A stretch of DNA of 64,000 nucleotides from Rotaria sordida (lineage: Eukaryota > Rotifera > Eurotatoria > Philodinida > Philodinidae). Under the pieces are notes generated by a model. The model was not told the origin of the DNA and ran no database searches. It saw only the letters and a program-made list of their open reading frames with translations. Shown in pieces: positions 11,888 through 23,900 of the stretch (position 1 is the first letter of the stretch; the number at the start of each line of letters is the position of its first letter). The DNA lies in contig CAJNOL010000649.1 of NCBI GenBank assembly GCA_905250125.1, forward strand, positions 51,648 to 115,647, written 5' to 3'. A program made the translations under genes and the position numbers.

Positions 11888-13493
11888 AGCATAGAAAAAA
11901 TGACGATTTAGAAAGGAATTTATTTATAAAAAATAAAAGTTTTGTGTTGAATATTCAATGATGTTTTGATTTTTTTTTGCTTTTGTGACTTTGTCTTTTA
12001 TTCTTTTTTTCGCTTCATTTTAGAATCTCTATTATGTGTGTTTTTTTGGCTCCATTATCTTTATTCGAATAAATTGATCGAATAGTTACTTAATTTAATT
12101 TTAAAAATTGTTTAATATTTTAAAATCGTTTTTTTTTATACACTGATGGAATCTAATCACTAGACAATAAAAGCATTGAATATCTCCAGGCTGCGTTTTT
12201 AATCGATCGAGCCGTTCTTTTTTTTTCTCAATGATTGAGTATTTATTTAAGTTTTTTATTCATACGGAAACTATCAAACGGATATTGTTTAAGGTTATAC
12301 ATTCTAAATCTTCAGCATCTATACCACCTTAGAAATGCAGACTAGTGAGATCAATCCAGTCTTGTTCGCTTGATCAGAAAAAGAGTTATAATTGATGATA
12401 GCTCGTTTTACTACGAGTTCTAAAAATCAAAAACTACAAGAATTTACGATCTAATTAGTATATCATTATGTAAATATCCGCAGCTTGAAACTCGCTGAAA
12501 TTTATAGTGTAAATAGCTGCTCCACATGACTACATAATGACAAATTTGCCAGGCCATAAGCTTTTTCCCTTCTTCGATTATTGGATTCATACTGAGAAGG
12601 GTTACCATAGATCATAATCCTTCTTCAATTCAAACAAATGGAGTCGAACTAGTTTCACTGACTTATATTTCTTAGATAGTATATATGTTAAAAATTTCAG
12701 ATATGTAACCTTAAGAACACCTGAGGTCGCAGTGTGAAATATTTTTGGTTAATAGTGTATTTCTTTATGAAGTTCAATAGTATTCGTTGACGGTTTCCTT
12801 CTGAATAAAAAAATTGCGCGAGTCCTCTATCACCGAGAAAAAAAATTCAGTCCGATTGATTAAACCAGACTGGAGATATTTGAATATTTTTACCGTCTAG
12901 TTATTTATGGATCGTCCTGTGTAATCTGAATTCAACGATACTAAAAATGAAGATGAAGATAAATACATGGAAGTATCGTCGGATGCCTAATCTTTCATAA
13001 AAGACATCAATTTTTTATTGGGCACTTCCTTTTTTTGCCAAAATTTTCTATCATCATCAGCTTGAAAAATGTGCTGTTTTCACAAAAAAGCAGATTGTTT
13101 TTTGGTCATATAACCTAGAATTCTCTGTAGACCCTTATTCTATATATTTAATTTTTATTTTGTTTGAAAAAGCAAATCAAGATGTAGAACATGGCGGAGT
13201 TTCTTTTTTTTTCAATTGAACTTTTTTTACGATTATATAGAAAAGCACTTTTATAATTAGTGCGCTATTTTTTGAGCCATTGAACTTCTCATCCTTTTTC
13301 TCCAATTAAAAAGTAAGAATTAATATTACACAAAATTGCATTACAAAAAAGAAACAACACTTCTATTTTGACTCCTATTTGTTAACAACGATATTCTTTT
13401 TCTTTTGCTTTATTTTTAAAATATCACAAAGTTACAACAAATTGACAAAAAAGCAAATATTAAAATAAAAGACAAAATAAAATTTTTATATTT
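11888..13493. other. Convergent intergenic region HGSNAT / polycystin
   Basis: The 3' ends of a plus-strand and a minus-strand gene face each other here. Most of the span is occupied by a TA-bounded inverted-repeat element (12141-12921). The rest is T-rich 3' UTR-like sequence. Confidence 0.65.
12141..12921. mobile_element. TA-bounded inverted-repeat element (non-autonomous Tc1/mariner-like)
   Basis: The left end (12141, CACTGATGGAATCTAATCAC) and the reverse-complemented right end (CACAGGACGATCCATAAATA) begin right after a TA dinucleotide (12139-12140 and 12922-12923). The arms then run in parallel inward: TAGACAATAAAAGCATTGAA versus TAGACGGTAAAAATATTCAA, then ATATCTCCAG, then TTTAATCGATCGAGCC versus TTTAATCAATCGGACT. 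Alignment continues to about 12290 on the left and 12770 on the right. There is no transposase frame. TA flanks are the known target duplication of Tc1/mariner elements; assignment to that superfamily is inference. Confidence 0.7.
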
Positions 13494-16400
13494 TTATTTT
13501 ATTGACCAATCAAGTGTTGAAACTGTTGTTTCATTCCAAGCTATTCGAACTGCTTTATCTCCGTAGCGCTAGAAAAAAAAACCATAATAAATAACCATTA
13601 CAAAAAAAAAAAGAGAATCTCCTCCAAAATAAAATTCATAACATACTCGATCAACATAAATCATAAGTTTATCAAGTTTATTTGATAAACGTTTAACTGG
13701 ATCAATCTTTTCATCAATCATAATTGCATTTGGTTTTGTATTAATTGTCACTATATTTAAACTTTCTTCGTTATTTCCTAAAATAATTTAATTAATAAAA
13801 AATAAAATAAAATAATTAAAATCTTAAACAAACAACTTACCACACCATTGTTGAATTTTTTTAAAAATATTTATAAATAAATCTTGATCATCATGATCAA
13901 CTGTATGAACATAATCTCGAATAGCACGAAAATTATCATTAACTATTGATACAAACATATTAATACAAACAAAAACAACAAATAAAATAAATAATGTAAA
14001 ATAAAGTGGACCCAAATATGGTGCTGCTTGTGTAATTTCACTTGCATCAAATTTTAATAAAAGCATTTCAAATAACATTTGTGCCGTACTTAATAAACTT
14101 GAACATTCCCAAATTAATGAAACAAATTGTAAATAAAATAATGTAAGAAATGCCGTAAATAAAATTGAAAACATAAATGAAAATGATATTAATTCTCGAG
14201 CTGAACGTCTTAATGTACCAGATAAAAGTGCTAAACGTCGATTATAACGACATAAACGTAAAAATTTTAATGTACCAAAAAAACAACAAAAAGCAAGTAA
14301 AAATGAAAATATATCATTTATATATGCTAATAATTGAAAATTTAAATAAATATCACCATGTGTTTCACGAAATAAACGTGTTATGCGTGCTGCTTCATTT
14401 ACTCGCCATATATGTATACCAACACTTGTCCATGAACAAACAATAATACCAATTTCAATGTATGACCATATATGACGAAAATATAATTTTTTAAGACAAA
14501 TAAATGTATAAATTTCTACGATCATGAAATAAATAATAAATGTTAAATAAATAAATGCACAAGCTATTTGAAATTTAGATTTAAAACCTAAATAGAAAAA
14601 AGAAAATCTAAAGATAATATGAATTTTTCAATAAAAATTAAAATCATTAACCATCAACACTTAATGGATCAAAACGTGCATTAAAAAAAATACCACTACT
14701 TGACAATATTTCAATAATCATAACTGCAGATGTAAATGTTGGTATACTTGGATTATATAAATTCATTTGAATAATAACAGCTCTTGTTTGTTTATCAATC
14801 CATTCTAATTGATGAAGTTCAGAAAGATCATTATATAGTTCAGATAATGAACCACGAAATTCATACACATAACCACCACTTCTATATGTACCATGCTCTC
14901 CTATATAAATATATGTATCAAGTTGTTCACTTGTTTGATAAATAAATGCTTGATTTATTAATCTACTATAATTTTGTGTTGTATTTTTAGTCCATCCAGG
15001 TGAAAATGAACCTTTTTCTTCACTCGATGCACTATAGGCATCATAACAATGCCCTATCAAACCTCGAATATACGATTTTACTCGACAGGTATCTAAAAAC
15101 CAAAAAAAAAATAGTTAAGATTTTCAAGTCTAATAGACAATGCCAATCAAGATTCAATAAGTTTAATTTATCAAGAAACAAAAAAAATCTTTTGTGCTAT
15201 TATTATATTTTATCTTAAACTTGTTTCAATATTTTGTTCAAATTCTTGAAAACATCAACAGTTTCTTCATCTGTCTAATTAATATTCGCAAAAAATTACA
15301 CTTATATATAGGATATTAAAAAAGTTTTTTCGCTCGGTTCTCCGAAAAATCTGTAAGTTGACTGGAAGTATTCTCTTATAATACTCAGATATATGTGAGA
15401 AATTTCAGCCCTTCAGGTGTGATGTATTGTCGTATTTTGTAAAACACGGTCTAAAAGGAGTGTGGAAGTATAGAGGTAAAAATTTGAATCTATTCGCTCC
15501 CTCTCTTAGAGACCATGGCAGATGTTGTTGATATACGATCGAAGACTGTATATCAATAATGTCTTGTTATGATATATGAATGACTTTTCTGGAGGATTAA
15601 GTAAAACGATGGCGAATGAATGTGTCCCGAAATTTATAGAATAAAACAATTTTCCTGTTGTTAGCAACAGCAGCTATCTCATGTTTCATATTTTCGAGTT
15701 CGACATCTCTCATTACAAAGCAGATCTCGCAAAGTCTCGAATTGGCCATACACTGATAGAGAATGCGAGCTAGATTTAGATCATAGTAAGACAGGCGAAT
15801 TTTATCCTATATGATCGATCTAGTCGTTACGGCCTGTAATGGAGCGAGGGGACGCCGTAAAACTTTGACTTAAAACTTACACTCACTATTTTCTTCGAAA
15901 ATATGCGTGAATTCCACAAAATACAAGAATGCATCACGGTTAAAAGGCTCAAATTTTGCTCACAATTATAAATATGTCCATGTATTATAATGAAATACAT
16001 GCACTTGATTACAACTTTTAGGAAAGTTGGATGAAAGGGTTTTTCTAGTACGTCTTGTATATTAACACAAATCAATTGATAATTATATCAAACTTGTCTT
16101 ATAACTATTCAATTTGAGTATAGCATAAAATGAGTTGAACTTGCTGTTGTGACACCTTTTACGGGAAAAGCTACTAGTGATTTTAATAATTGCATTTTTG
16201 TAAGAGAAATAAATGGAATCAAAAATCTAACCTGGTTTTATTCGTAATTGTCTCATTGTTGCCCATCCAATTAATCGAGTTGTTTTATCATTAAGATATC
16301 CATTAGAATCATTAGTTGATTGTCCATTGTACCAATCTCCAACGACAATATTCACTATAAAACTTTCTTTTAGCCATCTCCAATAGTCGTTAATCGTTAT

Positions 16401-16672
16401 GATCTTTAATTATATAATTAAAACAAATATATATATATATATGTAATTCTTTCTTTATCAAATTCAAAAAAGACAATATAATAAATTCTTACTTGTGAAT
16501 AATTATGAGTACTATTGTGTGTATTCAAAAATAATCGTCTTAAATGTTGGGTTTGATGATATTCATCATAACTATGATTTGAATAACTGATCACATAAAG
16601 AACACAAACAAAACTTGAATACGATAATAATTCCAAAATAAATCTCCACATTTGTTTTCTTAAAATAATCAT
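13494..16672 (-). CDS. Polycystin-family channel (PKD1/PKD2-like transmembrane region)
   Basis: Six minus-strand exons (16672-16493, 16403-16232, 15092-14652, 14587-13841, 13777-13647, 13568-13494) join in frame to 581 aa. Features in order: a first membrane helix near residue 10-28; the extracellular polycystin (TOP) domain with ATMRQLRIKPG, GHCYDAYSASSEE, YRSGGYVYEF and DKQTRAVIIQMNLYNP; then five further hydrophobic helices, including TLKFLRLCRYNRRL; a pore region; and CINMFVSIVNDNF on the last helix, as in PKD channels. The tail KRLSNKLDKLMIYVDRRYG resembles the PKD1-like coiled coil. Human PKD2 is 968 aa; here there is no EF hand and no long N-terminal domain. Either the protein is minimal, or upstream exons (as in PKD1-like proteins) are missed, because sequence before 16672 stays open for about 25 codons. 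The pore lacks the LGD filter of PKD2. Product is likely a ciliary or plasma-membrane cation-channel subunit. Confidence 0.85.
15093..16231 (-). repeat. Long intron 2 of polycystin gene with dispersed repeat copy
   Basis: This 1.1-kb intron is far longer than the gene's other introns (64-90 nt). Its part at about 15460-15690 is a copy of a repeat also found in introns of HGSNAT and the branching-enzyme gene (shared AGTATAGAGGT and GGATTAAGTAAAA motifs in the same order and spacing). A more GC-rich stretch at 15700-15880 is unlike the surroundings; I recognise no gene in it. Confidence 0.65.
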
Positions 16673-17554
16673 GTCGTAAAGAATAAGATAATAGCATGCA
16701 ACAAGAAAAAAACAACAGCTAAACTTCTACTAAAAGTTACTCATTTAACAATCAACCATTAGTTAAATAAAAATACAAAAAAAAAAGAAAAAAAATAAGA
16801 GAAAACACTCACACGACAACGAATAGGAAAATATAAAACATCTGCTTGATGAAAAATATTTTAAGTTTGAAAGTGTTTTTTTTCTTTTCAATAGAATAAA
16901 TATTCTTTTTTTGAATTAGAAGAAAAAAAAGAACATTGTCATCTATAAAATTGGTTCACGCATTGTTGACTTGTTTCATTTTTCAGAACATTTTGTGCAA
17001 CATTTATTGTAATCATGATATTGTTCACAATGAAGTAAAAGTAAAATGATAAGAGAGAAACATGGAATTTGCTATCATGACGGAAAATAATATGTTAGAA
17101 AAAAAACATCAAATAGAACTAATCTCGATCATGAATATTTATATATGATAAAAATTGGAACAGAGCAAATTTCAATTCTTGAAATGAAAATACTTTTAAT
17201 GAGTCCTACTTAAATACATTTTTAAACAAAATGCAATAACACTTCAAATTATTGTAGTGCGAAAATCTCAAATTATCAAGATGTATTGGAAAATGTTTCA
17301 TAAGGATAGTGAACAAACATTTCAAAAAAAAAGTGAATTAAATTTACTAATCGATAATAAACTATTTTTAATTAACTATGAAGTTACGGTATATCATCTG
17401 TTAGTTCATTGAATATTACAAATCAAAACCAAATACTAATCATCAGTAATCAAATAACACAAGATCTTCTCTTCATATCATTATGACATTTGTTCGACAT
17501 ATTTATTTTCTTTGCTTTTATTAATTTAATAACCGTTGAATTTTATGTGTTCAT

Positions 17555-18059
17555 ACCAAGGAGGAAAAAGCTGACTCTGTGATTTCATGACTCCGTTGAT
17601 TCTGACTGACTTTAATTGATTCCATTGACTCTACGTGATTCCAGTACTTCACAATAAATTGTGTTGTCCTTATCTAATTTGGACTCTGTCTCACTAAATA
17701 AGAATTCACTACCAGATTCATGTTCAGCACGATAATCTGGTTCGAATCAGCATGGAAAGAGCTAATTCCGGAGAGTTGGAATCATTGGAGTCATTCAGAG
17801 TCAGTGAAGTCACTTGGAGTCAGTGGAATCATTTAGAGTCATTTGGAGTCAGTGGAGTTATTGAGAGTTAACGGAGTCAATGAAGTCAGTAGGAGTCATT
17901 CGGAATCAGTTGCGGTGATACGGAATCGCCCAGATTCTTCCGTGACTCCGATTGACTCCAACTGATTCCAAGTGCCTCTATTGATTTCGAATGACTCCAT
18001 TGATTCTATTTGATTCCAAATGATTCTGTCACCGCAGAATCAGCTTTTTCCCCCTTGGT
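17555..18059. mobile_element. Foldback element with terminal inverted repeats and internal tandem repeats
   Basis: The left terminus ACCAAGGAGGAAAAAGCTGA is matched by the reverse complement of the right terminus, ACCAAGGGGGAAAAAGCTGA, and both continue TCTG. Inside, the left third consists of degenerate units of the type GACTCCATTGATTC; the middle switches strand and repeats GAGTCAGTGGAGTCATT-like units; the right end switches back. The whole block is about 505 bp, non-coding, and has the design of a foldback transposon with satellite-like arms. Confidence 0.8.
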
Positions 18060-18539
18060 TAATACACAGCGAATTTTGTTAATTTAAAAAAAGAATTAAG
18101 TTTTAATAAATTTGCATGATATGACACATTACACGGAATATAGATGGGATCGGCTCGGTTTGAACTTTTTGAAAAAACTCAGTCTATTTGATTTGGTTCC
18201 CAAAAAGTACGAATCGATTTTATCCCTGACATACAAATATTTCTATGAACTTATTAGAAAAATGATGTTAGAAGACGAAATGAGTGCGTTAGCCGGGAAA
18301 TCTACTTTAAGTAATGGAAAAAAAAGATTTCATCATCTTATTTAAATTGTAAGTGTGTAAAATATCGTTATTGAAAACTGAATAACTGGTGAAATTAAAA
18401 TGAATAGTATCTGAATCATGTTTATTTCAAAGATTCAATAATATATTTATTAGGATATGATCTTAACAAAATAGAGATGCATCAATTTACTAGAACATGA
18501 TGTCAAAGATGACAATCAACCATGATTGCTCTATATGAA

Positions 18540-18926
18540 GCTGTAGTCGAAATTCGTGAAATTCGAAACGAAGCTGCCAGACTCGGCTCATAATTCACAT
18601 TTTTTAATTTTTGTCGATCAATTCCAACTGATTTTGAGACTTGTGTTTTGCGCTAGACAAAACTTTAGAAGTGCTAGGAAGCCGGTAATTCTCAATACTT
18701 GGCATGTGTTTTTGTAAACAAAGATAAACTAATTTTTTGAATCTCTAATCGGAGTCTAGCATATTTCCAGTATTGAGAATTATCGAATGCCTAGTGCTTC
18801 TGAGTTTTTGTCTAGTGCAAAACGCAGATCTCAAAACCAGTTAGAATTGGTCGGAAAAACTAAAGAAGTTCGAATTTTCGATCGATTCCGAAACCTTTGC
18901 TTTGAATTTCATAAATTCCGACTACA
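18540..18926. repeat. Imperfect inverted repeat
   Basis: Two arms of about 160 nt face each other across about 65 nt. Left anchors CTGTAGTCGAAATTCGTGAA, TGTTTTGCGCTAGACAAAAC and GGTAATTCTCAATACTTGG are answered in reverse complement on the right by CTGTAGTCGGAATTTATGAA, CGTTTTGCACTAGACAAAAA and GATAATTCTCAATACTGG. No coding content and no obvious target-site duplication. Confidence 0.8.
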
Positions 18927-19739
18927 GGTTTGGATATAAACAATCCAAAGAAACTACTTTTTTAATAAAGGAAAAAAATGTCTTCTTTAACATCATGCTC
19001 TAGGAATTGGCCTATCCCTATAATGAAATGAATAAATTATGAAATATTTGATTAATTCAAAGAAATTCTTTTGAAAAATGATTATAATTTTCTGTAATGA
19101 AAATGTCAAATTTTGTTTATTTCTCTGGGCAATTAAAAACATGTATATTTTATCAGATAGAGTCCAATATTTTTTAGACTAGTTGTATTCAAGACTAATA
19201 ACTAACTTAATTGATTTTATTTCAGTCTTAATACATTTGAAACTTTTTTAAATTAAGAAACCAATAAAAAAAAAGACATACGTCAATGTATGAAAGTAAC
19301 ACATAAAACTCATTTTCTTTAAGTAAATCATAGTCTAACAAGCACTTAAAAAGAGTTATACATCCTCAGCAATACTGTTTCACTTTAGTAAGAATTGAAG
19401 CATATTATTATATGTCATGATTTTAAAATTAACCAACTAATTCATCTTCAACATATGTTCCGATGAAGTGACGCAAAAATAAAAAAAGAAGGCAATTTAT
19501 ATTTTTCTTTGGAAAAAAAGGCCATACGAATTAAAATAAATTTAATTTTCAAAAGTCTTACATTAAGAAAAAAAATGAAATGTAATTTCTGCATTAATAT
19601 TTATCAATAAACAGATGTTTCGTTTCATAATATAGAATAAATACAATGAATTTCAATGGTATATAAAAAGTATTGGATGACTCAGAATAAATGGCCACAC
19701 TTTGCGTTTCATTTTTTTACCTTGAAATACATTATATTA

Positions 19740-20402
19740 AAAAAAACATACCACATGATGCAGCGTGAAAAGCTCTACAATTTACATATGATTGTTTATT
19801 TTATAGTTGCATTTTTTGTTTTCAAAGTGAGCAAAATTTTGAGCGACCAAATTTCGATCGTGTGAAAAAGATAAATTTTTTGTATACAGAACGAATTCAT
19901 TTTTTGTTATTTCATCTATTCATCCCTTGATATGCTTTCACAAAAGAAAAACAAAATATATCAGAAGACGCAGTGTGAGAAGCTCTACAATCTACGAAGA
20001 ATAATTTCTTTTATATTTGCATCTTTTCTTTTCAAAATAAGCGAAATTCTGTATGACCAATTTTCGGTGTTACGAAAAAATCAATTTTTTACTACACCAA
20101 CGAGAAATTCTTTGTTTTTTTTCTTATTTCATCTTTTTATCACCTAATATATCTTCGTAAGAAAAGAAACAAAATATACCACAAGATATAGCGTAAAAAG
20201 CTCTATAATTTATACAGAAAAGCTTATTGTAATTGTTTTCAAAAAAAAAGCAAAATTCTGTACGACTAATTTTCGCACGGTTGAAATTTGATCGCTGAAA
20301 ATTTTGTCCATTTTGAAAACAAAAAGTGCAACTATAAAATAAGCGATCTTATGTAAATTGTAAAGCTTTTCAGGCTGAATCTTGTGGTATATTTTGTTTT
20401 TT
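19740..20402. repeat. Array of three direct and one inverted repeat unit
   Basis: A unit of about 200 nt containing GCGTGAAAAGCTCTACAATTT, then TTTTCAAA and CGACCAAATTTTCG-like sequence appears near 19757, 19968 and 20184 in direct orientation. A fourth copy at about 20297-20402 is inverted (it ends CTTGTGGTATATTTTGTTTT, the reverse complement of the unit start). Copies differ at many sites. Two of them fall in short open frames that are shadows of the repeat. Confidence 0.72.
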
Positions 20403-20908
20403 AATGAAACGTATTAGATAATGAAAAAATAAAATGCAAAACACGACCATTTATTCTGAGTAACTCGTTATTTCCTTTCATATTATACAATATTTCATAC
20501 AGATTTATTCTTTCTCGAAAGAAAACGCAAAGAAAATTATATAAAACAAGAATCAGAAGAAGTCGACCTCTCTCGTCTCGTATTACTTCATCCGCAAAAA
20601 ATACAACCAATGCAAGCAACAAATATTTTTCCGTTCTTATTTTTCTCGTGTATAAACCATTAGAATAATATGCACTATAAGAACCTTTACCAACAACAGA
20701 CAAAAAAAAGTGCTTATAAATAGACCGATCAGCTTGTAGACGCATGCTAGAATAATCATAAATAAATAAAAAAAACCAAAAAAGACAACAGAGAATTAAT
20801 CGTAAAAAAGAAAACCTAATGAGAATTTTTAGTATATAGCTTTAGTATACAAAGCTTGATCATATTGAAATTTATTTGTATATTTAAATTTTTTTTTTTC
20901 AGAATACA

Positions 20909-23900
20909 ATGTCAACAACAGATAAAGTCGACGAGGTTGCGCCTCCTCAATTAGATAATTTATTGGAACTTGATCCATACATTAAGCCATATCAAGATGA
21001 AATTAAACGACGGTAAAAATTCTAATCATAATAATAAAAAAAAAGAAAATATTTAATTTCAACTTTTTTTTTCCCTTCTTCTTTCAGTTATAAAGAATAT
21101 AGGAAAATTCTTAATACATTAAATACTGAAGAAAATGGTCTTGATGTATTTACATCTGCTTATACACATTATGGTATGCATGTTGATTGTTGTACAAATG
21201 AAATTAAAATTAAAGAATGGGTACCTGGTGCACGTGCTGTGTATGTTCGTGGAGATTTTAGTTCGTATTCAAAATTAAAAAAACTCTTTTTTTGTTTTTA
21301 CAAAAAAAAAATCTTTTTTGTTTTTTTTTTATATAGATAATTGGGCCGAAAAACAATATTCATTACAACGTAATGAATGGGGTATATGGACAATAACAAT
21401 CCCACCTTTATCTGATGGATCACCAGCTATTAAACATGGACAAGCTATTAAAGTAAAATTTAAAAAAAACAAAAACCTTTGTTTTTTTTGTATATTAATT
21501 TTCTTTTTTAGTTACTTATCGAAACACCTTATGGTGAATTACTTGATCGTCTTTGTCCATGGTCACGTTATGTACAACGAGCTGAAAATTCTAATGTATA
21601 TCATGGTGTTTTTTATAATCCACCAGATAATCAAATTTATAAATTTAAAAATCCTCAACCAAAAAAAAAAGATCGTTTAAAAATTTATGAAGCACATGTT
21701 GGAATTAGTTCATGGAAAGGTGAAGTTGCAACATATGAAAATTTTCGTCTTAATGTTCTTCCACGAATCGTAAAACAAGGTTATAATACAGTTCAATTAA
21801 TGGCTATTATGGAACATGCTTATTATGCTAGTTTTGGTTATCAAGTAACAAGTTTTTTTGCTGCATCAAGGTTTGTTTTATTAAAAGAAAAATTTTTTGT
21901 TAATAAATTAATTTATTTGTATGTTGTTTTTTTTTTCAATATTAATTCTAGTCGATATGGTACACCTGAAGAATTAAAAGCATTAATTGATGATGCACAT
22001 GGTTATGGTTTAACAGTTTTATTAGATATTGTTCATAGTCATGCTTGTAAAAATACATTCGATGGTCTTAATATGTTTGATGGTACACGAGGTTGTTTTT
22101 TTCATGATAACGCACGTGGTTATCATGATCTTTGGGATAGTCGATGTTTTAATTATATGGAGTAAGTTTTGTTTAAATGAATTACTATGTTTTTTTTGTT
22201 AAATTGACAAAGTTAGATATCGAGAAACATTTAAATGATCATCTCGTAGAAATGGATTCTAGGTATTTCGGTTCATGCTTAAAATAAACTTATTGACCCT
22301 TATGAAAAGCCTAATTTCTTTGATTAGTTCCTACGGTTCGTAGTGCTGAGTAGGATGACACAGTGCTAAGTAAAATGATGTAGTGCGAGTGTGGGTGTGG
22401 CTGAGGTTTAAAAAAGAGACTTAAACCCACACCCTTTTTTATAGGGGTCAATGAGTTCAATTTTAGTATGAACCGAAAAGTCACGTGAATTTCGAACTGG
22501 ATCGAAATTTCGGTCTCTCGTAGGAATTATTCATATGTTATAATGTACATCTGTTACTATATTTGAATATATCTGAGAACTTTGCATTAGAGGTGATAAT
22601 ATTTGCATTGAGCCGCTGGTACCAGCGTTTCAATCCAGATGTCCTTGTGCAGATGTAGAAGTATAGAGGTCTAACACCCATACCCTATTTCTTTCTCTCC
22701 AAGGCAAAATTTCAGTAGTAAAATTCTGTCGATGAAACAGGTTAATGAAGAAGATTTCGATGCAACGGACAGATACTAAAAATTTGAACTTCTTCACAGA
22801 CTATTACCGGTGCTAGAGGATTAAGTAAGTAAAAGGATGGTGAAAAAATATATCCTCAAAATAGATAGAATAAAACCATATCCCTGTGATCCACAATAGC
22901 AAATACATCGTGTCACACATTTGTATTCTATGGAAGTTGTGCTAGCACAGCTATTATTCAAATAGTTTTAATATTAATCTTTATTTTCTTTGTCTATGAC
23001 AAGAAATTTACATCTCTATGATATTTTTCATTAATGATAGTACTTATAATGTTTGTCCGATGCGAAAAGAATAAGAAATATACTTTTGAGGTTCTAACAC
23101 AATCTGACGAGATACTGGCAATTGTCGATATAATTTTATTTAGATTATTGACCTTGAATAAAATTTGATAAGATATTTTTATTATTATTTAGACGTGAAG
23201 TAATGAGATTTCTTCTTTCAAATATTCGATATTGGTTAGAAGAATTTAAATTTGATGGTTTTCGATATGATGGTGTTTCATCAATGCTTTATCATTCACA
23301 TGGCATTGGTAAATTCGATATAATTTTATTTATATATATTTTAATTCTTTATTTTTTAGCACACGGTTTTTCTGGTTCATATAATGAATATTTTGGTTTA
23401 GCAACTGATACTGATTCATTTAATTATCTTCAATTAGCTAATACTGTTTCACAAACATTATTTCCTGAATCGATTACAATTGCCGAAGTATATAAAAAAC
23501 AAAAAAAAAACAAAAAACTTTATTTTTTTTAAATATCTAATGATTTATTTATTCTAGGAAGTTTCAGGAATGCCAACATTATGCCGTCCAATAGCTGAAG
23601 GTGGTGCTGGATTTGATTATCGTTTAGCTATGGCTATTCCTGATGTTTGGATAAAAGTATGTATTACATTATAAGGAAAACAAAAATGATTTTGTTGTTC
23701 TTGGATTTTTTGTTTTGCTTTATAGTTATTAAGAGAGAAGAAAGATGAAGATTGGAATGTTGGTGATTTATCATGGACATTAATTAATCGTCGATGGTCA
23801 GAAAAAAATATTGCATATTCTGAAAGTCATGATCAAGCACTTGTTGGTGATAAAACAATAGCACATTGGTTATTTGATTCACAAATTTATTCACATATGG

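Larger units (their letters stand above)
16673..20908. other. Repeat-rich intergenic region
   Basis: About 4.2 kb between divergent genes (polycystin minus, branching enzyme plus). It carries three structured blocks listed separately: a foldback built of short tandem repeats (17555-18059), a second inverted repeat (18540-18926) and an array of four repeat units (19740-20402). A minus-strand frame at 20401-20745 shows no domain and is not called a gene. Missing 5' exons of the polycystin gene could lie here, but I could not find any. Confidence 0.6.

Noticed and set aside
19656-20147. Two similar short plus-strand frames (69 and 71 codons)
   Set aside because: They are the same repeat unit read twice, without start-site or domain evidence.
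20401-20745. Minus-strand open frame of 114 codons before the branching-enzyme gene
   Set aside because: No recognisable domain; it overlaps the end of a repeat array and lies in the expected promoter of the divergent gene.
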